Origin: Nanobdellota archaeon
GTDB taxonomy: Archaea; Nanobdellota; Nanobdellia; Woesearchaeales; GW2011-AR15
DNA: 11,475 bases
NCBI GenBank assembly: GCA_018815145.1
Contig: JAHIYL010000214.1
Span: 1-11,475, forward strand
Reading direction: 5' to 3'
A program made the translations under genes and the position numbers. The notes under the pieces were generated by a model. It was given only the letters and a program-made list of their open reading frames with translations. It searched no databases and had not been told where the DNA came from. Positions 6,093 to 11,475 of the stretch are shown here, in pieces. Numbering within the stretch: the first letter of the stretch is position 1; every line of letters starts with the position of its first letter.

Positions 6093-6935
6093 TTACTTAA
6101 ACATCTTCTCGACATTCTTGAATCGCATCTTTACATAGTCGACCGGGTCCAATTCTTTTCGTTTTAGTTCCATGAGTCCATCTTCCACATGACTGCTGCC
6201 CATAGGGATGAAGAAACCTGCCTCATCTTCCAGACCCCTTATCTGCTTCAGGCCTTCAAAACGTGCAATTATGGATGCTGCTGCAACTTCCACATACTTT
6301 GACTCAGCTTTCTTGACTCTTAATTTTCCTACTTTGCATCCCGGATACTCATCAACAATATGCGTTATGTTTCTCATATTTTTTGCAAGTTTCTTAAAGC
6401 ATTTTTCATGGAGGATATCCAGAATCTCAGTCACATTTCTTTTGCTATTGAGCTTATTGTATTCTTTCGGCGATAAGCTTTCAACATGATATTTTTTTGG
6501 GAATGTGCTGATGAGCTGTCCTGCCAGACAGGCAATCTCTGCATTGTTGAGTTTTTTTGAATCTTTTACTTTAAGCTCCTTTAATCTTGTCCTGATTTCA
6601 TCATCAGCCAAGAATCCGCAGACAACTATCCCGCCGAATGTGTCTCCTTTTAGCGTTTCATCAGTCCCGATCATTGTTCCGGAGACTACTGCCTTTTCTG
6701 CTTCTTTTTTTTCCTGCCTTGGAACAGAAAAACCTTCTTTTCGAAGCAGAGATGCAGTCTTTTTCATGTTCTCATCACTGCCTGCAACAACCAGTTTTCC
6801 TGAAGTATATAAAATAAGTGTCGTGATTCCCTTCAGTCTTACTGATTCATATTTAGAAGTCGCTTTAATCTCTGCAAATCCGTGTTTTTTGAGCTTCAAT
6901 ACTTTAGTCTTTGTGATATCATTCAAAACAAGCAT
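6093..6935 (-). CDS. rnhC: Ribonuclease HIII
   Basis: A 280-residue RNase H2-fold endonuclease cleaving the RNA strand of RNA:DNA hybrids. The N-terminal region (about 1-72), with GKLVVAGS (46-53), resembles the TBP-like substrate-binding domain found in RNase HIII but not HII. The catalytic domain has GTDET (D92, E93), KVKDSKKL, IVDEYPG (D195) and KAESKYVEVAAASIIARF, where E211 is the likely fourth carboxylate of the DEDE set; AAASIIAR is diagnostic of HIII over HII. Only 16 residues separate D195 and E211, against roughly 30 in the neighbouring HII and in Bacillus HIII. The ATG at 6935 lies 26 bases after a TATA box, so it is probably leaderless. The next minus-strand gene upstream is RNase HII. 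Confidence 0.9.
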   Translation of the reverse strand: MLVLNDITKTKVLKLKKHGFAEIKATSKYESVRLKGITTLILYTSGKLVVAGSDENMKKTASLLRKEGFSVPRQEKKEAEKAVVSGTMIGTDETLKGDTFGGIVVCGFLADDEIRTRLKELKVKDSKKLNNAEIACLAGQLISTFPKKYHVESLSPKEYNKLNSKRNVTEILDILHEKCFKKLAKNMRNITHIVDEYPGCKVGKLRVKKAESKYVEVAAASIIARFEGLKQIRGLEDEAGFFIPMGSSHVEDGLMELKRKELDPVDYVKMRFKNVEKMFK

Positions 6936-6956
6936 AATTTTTTTATATCAGCAGAA

Positions 6957-6966
6957 TTTAAATACT
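6957..6966 (-). promoter_or_regulatory. TATA box of the RNase HIII gene
   Basis: The minus strand reads AGTATTTAAA, centred 26 bases before the ATG at 6935 within the 58-base gap after RNase HII. The gene can thus be transcribed separately from its neighbour. Confidence 0.6.
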
Positions 6967-6993
6967 TTTTGCTGATAATAATGATTCACACTT

Positions 6994-7650
6994 CTAGAAA
7001 TCAAACAGCCTTTTCTGTGATTGGGCAATTTTCAGATTCTTCCAACTCTTCCACTCTTTCCTGAAAAAATATATCCTGTCATTGTTCCAATGCTTTTCCA
7101 GGAATTTACTGGTCTTGACATCTGACATGTAGCCTGAGCCGAAGTCCTCGCCGAACTGCTCTTTCAATAATTCAATATACCTGTCCCTTGTGACTTTTGC
7201 AAGGATTGATGCTGCTGAGACAATAGGGTAATTAAGATCAGCTTTATGCTCTGCAACCAATTCAATTTTTTTGTTTGCCAGGTTTTCTCTGATATAGCTG
7301 CAGTATTTGGCTGCATCTTTTTCAGGAAGGTCAATAATTGCTTTTTCACAGGGGATTGAATTTAGAATCTCTGATGTTGTCCTTGCTTCTAATCTATTCA
7401 GGTTGTCATTTTCATCTGCAAGGCAGGCGTCAATCCTATCAGGCGTGATACTGATTATCTTATAATCTTTTACAATCCCCAAAATCTCCCTGAACATGAA
7501 TTCTCTTTCAGAGGGCTTAAGAAGTTTTGAGTCCTTGACACCAAGCTTCTTCAATCTACTGATGCCTTCTTCATCAGCAGAGACACCTGCCATGACTAGT
7601 GGTCCGATGACAGGACCGCGACCCGCCTCATCCACACCTGCTGTTATCAT
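6994..7650 (-). CDS. rnhB: Ribonuclease HII
   Basis: With the ATG at 7650 the enzyme has 218 residues, usual for archaeal RNase HII. It nicks RNA in RNA:DNA hybrids and starts ribonucleotide excision from DNA. Motifs are GVDEAGRGPVIGP (D7, E8), GVKDSKLL (37-44), AIIDLP (D107) and AEHKADLNYPIVSAASILAK (D138), completing the four-carboxylate DEDD site. The C-terminal part has the conserved FGSGYMSD segment (170-177). An in-frame ATG at 7689 lies upstream of the predicted TATA box, while 7650 lies 28 bases downstream of it and matches the family N-terminus, which begins only a few residues before the first motif. It is divergent from the membrane protein at 7780. Confidence 0.96.
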   Translation of the reverse strand: MITAGVDEAGRGPVIGPLVMAGVSADEEGISRLKKLGVKDSKLLKPSEREFMFREILGIVKDYKIISITPDRIDACLADENDNLNRLEARTTSEILNSIPCEKAIIDLPEKDAAKYCSYIRENLANKKIELVAEHKADLNYPIVSAASILAKVTRDRYIELLKEQFGEDFGSGYMSDVKTSKFLEKHWNNDRIYFFRKEWKSWKNLKIAQSQKRLFDF

Positions 7651-7672
7651 GATAATATTGAAATTAATGTTA

Positions 7673-7682
7673 TTTATTAAAT
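7673..7682 (-). promoter_or_regulatory. TATA-like box of the RNase HII gene
   Basis: ATTTAATAAA on the minus strand is centred about 28 bases before the ATG at 7650, and no Shine-Dalgarno precedes that ATG. It is one half of a divergent promoter pair with the gene at 7780. Confidence 0.5.
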
Positions 7683-7745
7683 TATACATAAGTGCATTAA
7701 TCTACAATGCAGTATTCTCATAAGAATTTCAAAATTCAAAAATTA

Positions 7746-7755
7746 CTTAAATAAG
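7746..7755 (+). promoter_or_regulatory. TATA-like box of the polytopic membrane protein gene
   Basis: CTTAAATAAG, preceded by an A-rich stretch, is centred about 30 bases before the ATG at 7780. This predicts a leader of only a few bases. Confidence 0.55.
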
Positions 7756-7779
7756 CCTTATTTTTACAGTCAATACATA

Positions 7780-8364
7780 ATGGCCCTAAAAAATCAAAGA
7801 CACAGAAAAACAAAGAGGGATCATTCAAAATTTTTTCAGCCTTCAAGAATCCGAAGATATCTCATAATATTGCTTTTGGGACTGATCATCTTCCTGATCA
7901 GCAGGATATTTTTTTTGATGAGTGTTTTCATTGTCTTTACACTATTCATTAAATTTTTAAAGACTTTGTTTCCATTTCCTATCACTCCTGAACCGATTGT
8001 TTTTTTTCCGATATTGATAACCATGTTCTGGGGACTGAAATTTGGAGTACTCTTTCTGTTCTTGGTTGTTGTTCTGTTTGATCTTGTCATCGGCAGGTTC
8101 AATGATGCGACTTTTGTCTGTTTTCTTATGGTGCTTTTCATATGCCTTTTGGCAGTGCCTCTCGGCCATCTCATCCCCAGCTATTTTGCACTTGGAATCC
8201 TGCTGTCATTCTTCTATATGATGATATATATCCTGATAAGGACAAAGATACTGGGCATCCGGATATTTGATGTCCTGAGCCCTGCAATTTCCTGCTTCCT
8301 GTTCAATTATCTGTATTTCAGTTTTCTGATGCCGATAGTCAAGCCATTGATGACAATTGTCTGA
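7780..8364 (+). CDS. Polytopic membrane protein, unknown function
   Basis: The 194-residue protein begins with a very basic stretch (about 1-26: KNQRHRKTKRDHSKF and RIRR) followed by six or seven hydrophobic helices filling the remainder. The basic N-terminus predicts a cytoplasmic start. The size and helix packing recall MreD-like or ECF S-component-like proteins, but no signature residues support either. The only charged residues inside the hydrophobic region are scattered (for example D and R in FDLVIGRFND). It ends in TGA just before the promoter of the lipoprotein gene, so the two are separate units on the same strand. Several Phe/Leu-rich helices make spurious similarity likely in searches. 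Confidence 0.75.
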   Translation: MALKNQRHRKTKRDHSKFFQPSRIRRYLIILLLGLIIFLISRIFFLMSVFIVFTLFIKFLKTLFPFPITPEPIVFFPILITMFWGLKFGVLFLFLVVVLFDLVIGRFNDATFVCFLMVLFICLLAVPLGHLIPSYFALGILLSFFYMMIYILIRTKILGIRIFDVLSPAISCFLFNYLYFSFLMPIVKPLMTIV

Positions 8365-8369
8365 GAAAA

Positions 8370-8379
8370 TTTAAATATT
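8370..8379 (+). promoter_or_regulatory. TATA box of the lipoprotein gene
   Basis: TTTAAATATT is centred 26 bases before the ATG at 8400. The TTG at 8379, an alternative in-frame start, lies within the box, which rules it out. Confidence 0.6.
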
Positions 8380-8399
8380 TGAAAGAAATTTGTTCAATA

Positions 8400-8801
8400 A
8401 TGAGAAAATTCATTATGTTCTTGCTTTTGGGATTATTATCATTAATATTCTTTGGATGCTCTGCTGAACCTGATGCTGCACCAGTTTCTGAACCTCTATC
8501 AGAACCTGTTCCAGAAGTATCAGTGGATGATATTTTCTATGAAACTTTGTCCGATCTTACAGTTATCAAGGATAATGAGATTGAATTTATCAATAGAATT
8601 GAAAGTGGTTTTGCTGTAAATGGATTACCCAATTTCTGTAATAATGAATATGAATATAATGATATAATCTCTTATTATTTTGATTGTTCTTTCCATGAAT
8701 GTTCAATCGATGAATCTTGTGTTACCTACTTTACCCCAAACCCAATTTTCGATTTAGATCCTAATAGTGATGTTTCTCCTTCAGATATTGTGGTAGCATA
8801 A
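8400..8801 (+). CDS. Secreted lipoprotein with a C-terminal cysteine cluster
   Basis: The 133-residue protein has a textbook lipoprotein signal: MRKF, a Leu/Ile/Phe-rich core, and a lipobox ending FFGC with the lipidated Cys at 20. A Pro/Glu/Ser-rich linker (about 21-43) follows, then an acidic domain (44-133). Four further cysteines, C80, C96, C101 and C107, could make two disulfides, sensible for an extracytoplasmic protein. The mature part is strongly acidic and rich in Asp, Asn and Tyr. The family is not recognised. The ATG at 8400 sits 26 bases after a TATA box (leaderless). It is a single gene followed by two T-tracts. Confidence 0.82.
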   Translation: MRKFIMFLLLGLLSLIFFGCSAEPDAAPVSEPLSEPVPEVSVDDIFYETLSDLTVIKDNEIEFINRIESGFAVNGLPNFCNNEYEYNDIISYYFDCSFHECSIDESCVTYFTPNPIFDLDPNSDVSPSDIVVA

Positions 8802-8829
8802 TTTTTTCTCAAATAAGACAATTTTTTTT
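8802..8829 (+). terminator. Double T-tract terminator after the lipoprotein gene
   Basis: T6 at 8802-8807 directly after the stop codon and T8 at 8822-8829 match the tandem oligo-T arrangement of archaeal intrinsic terminators; no hairpin is evident. Confidence 0.55.
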
Positions 8830-8841
8830 CTCTAACCGCAT

Positions 8842-8850
8842 AATTTATTA
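8842..8850 (+). promoter_or_regulatory. Probable TATA box of the helicase gene
   Basis: AATTTATTA is centred 33 bases before the ATG at 8879, predicting a start near 8872 and a very short leader. A second AT-rich stretch at 8859-8868 is too close to the ATG to serve. Confidence 0.45.
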
Positions 8851-8878
8851 ACTTAGGATAATTTAAAATGTCTTGATA

Positions 8879-10798
8879 ATGAATTTCAAAGGTTTTACAT
8901 TAGACAAATTCCAGGAAGATGCAATAAAGTGCATCAATGACGGCAATTCTGTTGTTGTATCAGCTGCGACAGGTACAGGAAAGACATTGATTGCAGATTA
9001 TATAATCGATAAATACCTCAAAGAAGGAATGAAGATCATCTATACAGCTCCGATAAAAGCTCTTTCAAACCAGAAATACAGGGATTTCAAAGACGATTAT
9101 GGTTACACAAATATAGGGCTCATGACCGGAGATGTCGTCATAAATCCTGAAGCACCTGTCCTCATCATGACTACAGAAATCTATAGGAATATGCTCCTTA
9201 CAAAGGATCCTATGATAGATGAGGTTAGCTATGTCATATTTGATGAGATCCATTTTATCAATGATATTGAAAGAGGCACAGTGTGGGAAGAGAGCATTAT
9301 CTTTTCTCCTGAAAATATCAGGTTTCTCTGTCTGTCAGCAACGATTCCCAATGCACGTGAATTTGCAGACTGGATTGAATCCATCCATGAGCATACAGTC
9401 AATGTTGTCATCTATGGAAAAAGGGCTGTTCCCCTCCAGAGTTATGTATTTGACAAGCAGATAGGGGTCACAAAATTCGATAAATTGCAGTTTGAGCTCA
9501 AAGACCAGAGGTACTCTTATCAGGGAAGAGGTGGAAGACGTGGAAAAAAACAGCGGATACCGCCGCCGTATCCATGGGAGCTGATAAGGCAGATACAGGA
9601 CAAATTGCCCTGTTTGTTTTTTGTATTCTCAAGAAAGGAATGCGAAAAAAAAGCATGGTTCCTGTCAAAGAAATTCTCATTTCTGAATCAGCAGGAAAAA
9701 GCTGAGATCGCTAAGATGGCAAATGAGATCATCCCCGGAGAATTCAGATCAATGGAATCAGTAAGAAGGCTCAGAGAAGTCCTTCCCAGAGGGATTGCAT
9801 TCCATCATGCAGGAATGCTGACCTTTTCAAAAGAACTTGTTGAAAAGCTATTTGCAAAAGGCCTAATTAAGGTCTTGTTTGCAACAGAAACTTTTGCAGT
9901 TGGGATAAATATGCCTGCAAAGTCAGTGGCTTTTGCTTCAATGTACAAATATGACGGAATCAATTTCAGATATATGTTCTCAAAAGAGTATTTTCAGATG
10001 GCAGGAAGAGCAGGAAGAAGAGGTATTGATGAGATTGGCTATGTGTATGTCATGTATAACAGGAATGAAGATGATGCAATAAAAATCAAAAAGATAACCA
10101 CCAAGGATGTTGAGCCGATAAAGAGCCAGTATAAATTGTCTTATAACACTGTCATAAACCTCATCCATAATTATCCTGAGGAAGAGATGAGGGATACTAT
10201 CCTCAAGAGCAGTTTTGACTTTTATCAGAGAAAACAGGAGAAAAATATAAGGATAAAAGCATCATTCAACAACAAAGTAAGAGTGCTTGAAAATTTTGGC
10301 TTTGTCAAAAATTTTATTTTGACAGAGAAAGGTCTTTTTTCAAGGAAAATATATGATCAAGAGATACTTGTCAGCGAGATCTTCTGCTCAGAATTCTGCA
10401 AAGCCCTCAGTGAAGAGGAGATGCTTCTGATCTGTACATCCATTGTCTATGAGCCGGGAAAAAATGATAAATTTGACCGGAAAAATACAAAAAACACTGC
10501 AAAGGCCATAATGCATTTCCTGAAGAAGAACATTACAAACCAGAAGATCCTGGACATGTTTGATGAATCTAGCCTGATGCTGCTCCACAATCTTGTGATA
10601 GGGTTTTCCCAGGGAAAGGATTTCCAGGACATCATGGACATGACAAACCTACAGGAAGGAGATGTCATCAGACTCTTCAGGAGGACAATGGACCTCTTGA
10701 GACAGATAAGGAATGCCACAGAAGACTATGACCTTAGGGATAAAGTAGGGCTTTGTATACATAAGCTGAACAGACCGCCGGTAAAGGCTGAGTTCTAG
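8879..10798 (+). CDS. Ski2/Mtr4-like DExH superfamily 2 RNA helicase
   Basis: A 639-residue superfamily 2 helicase. Motifs in order: Q-like F-x-L-D-x-F-Q (6-12), Walker A SAATGTGKT (28-36), TAPIKAL (56-62), MTTE (97-100), DEIH (122-125) with the ERGTVWEE extension, LSATIPNA (152-159), FVFSRK (248-253), ATETFAVGINMPA (335-347) and QMAGRAGRRGID (373-384). The TIPNA, NMPAKS and GRRG forms are those of Ski2, Mtr4 and actinobacterial HelY rather than Hel308. A basic RGG-like patch (RGGRRGKK, 217-224) interrupts the core. The C-terminal 200 residues resemble a DSHCT domain ending in VIRLFRRTMDLLRQIR (596-611); there is no room for the Mtr4 arch insertion. By family it probably unwinds structured RNA for decay or processing. 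ATG 8879 is preferred over the TTG at 8873. Confidence 0.93.
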   Translation: MNFKGFTLDKFQEDAIKCINDGNSVVVSAATGTGKTLIADYIIDKYLKEGMKIIYTAPIKALSNQKYRDFKDDYGYTNIGLMTGDVVINPEAPVLIMTTEIYRNMLLTKDPMIDEVSYVIFDEIHFINDIERGTVWEESIIFSPENIRFLCLSATIPNAREFADWIESIHEHTVNVVIYGKRAVPLQSYVFDKQIGVTKFDKLQFELKDQRYSYQGRGGRRGKKQRIPPPYPWELIRQIQDKLPCLFFVFSRKECEKKAWFLSKKFSFLNQQEKAEIAKMANEIIPGEFRSMESVRRLREVLPRGIAFHHAGMLTFSKELVEKLFAKGLIKVLFATETFAVGINMPAKSVAFASMYKYDGINFRYMFSKEYFQMAGRAGRRGIDEIGYVYVMYNRNEDDAIKIKKITTKDVEPIKSQYKLSYNTVINLIHNYPEEEMRDTILKSSFDFYQRKQEKNIRIKASFNNKVRVLENFGFVKNFILTEKGLFSRKIYDQEILVSEIFCSEFCKALSEEEMLLICTSIVYEPGKNDKFDRKNTKNTAKAIMHFLKKNITNQKILDMFDESSLMLLHNLVIGFSQGKDFQDIMDMTNLQEGDVIRLFRRTMDLLRQIRNATEDYDLRDKVGLCIHKLNRPPVKAEF

Positions 10799-10807
10799 AG
10801 ATTGAAT

Positions 10808-11475
10808 TTAATATGTCGGAACAAAAATAGATAGAGGTTTTTCAATTTTACTTTCAAATAGAATTTCCGTTTTTTGATTATACTCTTTTTTTGTCCCAAA
10901 TTTAATATGATATTCTATATTTTTGCTATGACAGAAGTCTATTACAGTATCTGCACATTTTTCATAAAATAAATCATTATTTTCAAACTGATTGCTTTTG
11001 ACATTGTAGTTGAGCTTACCAAAAATGATTTTATCGACAAATGGAATTATATTTAATATTTTAGAAATGTCTTGCTTCACCAAATTTGGAGTAGGATAAG
11101 GTTCTATACTTACCCATGTTTTTAATCCTTTTGTATGGAGATATTTTAAAGAATTGATTCGTTTATCGTATGGAGCACTATACTTTTCAAAATTATTTTT
11201 GAATGTTTTATTAAGTGAAACAAGTGTAATTCCATATTCATTCAATAATCCGAATTTTTCAGTTTTTTCTAATTCTGTTGGATATATTCCTTTTGTTAAA
11301 ATAGTGCATTTGATATTATTTAGGGATAATTTTTCAATAATTAAGATGTTGGGTGTAGACTCACCTCAAATTTTTTGCAGAGGAGAGTTAAACCCGACTA
11401 TACCGAAGGTATCAAGAGTTTTTTGATTTTTACCAATTTCTTTGACATCATTGATGTCATATTCAAAAGGCTGTA
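10808..11475 (-). pseudogene. Radical SAM protein, C-terminal part interrupted by in-frame TGA; N-terminus beyond window
   Basis: In one minus-strand frame, 35 residues from the window edge (QPFEYDINDVKEIGK..., ending NSPLQKI) run into a TGA at 11366-11368, and the same frame then continues for 185 residues to the TAA at 10808. CTILTKG, GITLVSL, TWVSIEPYPTPN and KIIFGKLNY are marks of the spore photoproduct lyase-like radical SAM barrel. The Cys-x3-Cys-x2-Cys cluster site would lie in the missing N-terminal part. After the TGA the first usable start is a TTG at 11245, inside the conserved barrel, so the downstream part is not an independent gene. The region is clearly more AT-rich than the helicase and ends nine bases from it, convergently. 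A nonsense mutation, sequence error or recoded TGA are all possible. Confidence 0.75.

Noticed and set aside
6505..6975. Plus-strand open frame of 156 codons opposite RNase HIII
   Set aside because: It is the complement of a well-supported RNase HIII gene; its Ser/Phe-rich composition is typical of an antisense shadow.
7882..7901. Perfect 7-base hairpin CTGATCA-TCTTCC-TGATCAG
   Set aside because: It lies inside the coding sequence of the 194-aa membrane protein and is explained by repeated Leu-Ile-type codons; no sign of regulation.
1..11475. Genome-wide reading of TGA as Trp or Gly
   Set aside because: TGA closes at least four intact genes here, including two in ATGA overlaps, and the helicase uses only TGG for Trp; only the two edge loci leave the question open.

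Overview
The window looks archaeal and most resembles an AT-rich genome of the DPANN kind (Woesearchaeota, Pacearchaeota or relatives). This placement is inferred, not proven. It rests on repeated AT-rich TATA boxes about 26-30 bases before an ATG with no ribosome binding site (leaderless transcription), strong Shine-Dalgarno matches kept mainly for genes inside operons, T-tract ends, and the gene set: archaeal-type RNase HII, a Ski2/Mtr4-type helicase, SppA, RDD and Zn-ribbon proteins. No rRNA, tRNA, CRISPR array, transposase or phage gene was recognised.

Layout. 102-2126 is a minus-strand operon: RDD membrane protein, SppA-type membrane serine protease, a two-helix membrane protein with a coiled-coil tail, and a 57-residue Zn-ribbon protein. 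Divergent from it is a TPR protein with two C-terminal membrane helices (2222-3178). 3344-4788 is a minus-strand pair: a HAD phosphatase and a Nudix-MazG fusion, overlapping by four bases; this resembles a nucleotide clean-up unit. A small membrane protein (4830-5000) precedes them on the same strand. An unrecognised acidic 294-residue protein lies at 5181-6065. Two RNase H2-fold enzymes follow in tandem on the minus strand, RNase HII (6994-7650) and RNase HIII (6093-6935), each with its own promoter. On the plus strand come a polytopic membrane protein (7780-8364), a lipoprotein (8400-8801) and a Ski2/Mtr4-like helicase (8879-10798). The right edge holds the C-terminal part of a radical SAM protein on the minus strand, interrupted by one in-frame TGA.

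Functional themes are envelope protein quality control, nucleotide-pool and RNA:DNA hybrid housekeeping, and RNA helicase activity. The most noteworthy points are the TGA-interrupted radical SAM gene, a second TGA-interrupted open frame at the left edge, the Nudix-MazG fusion, the RNase HII/HIII tandem, the Mtr4-like helicase in an archaeal setting, and three unrecognised proteins. I did not find a convincing new multi-gene system.
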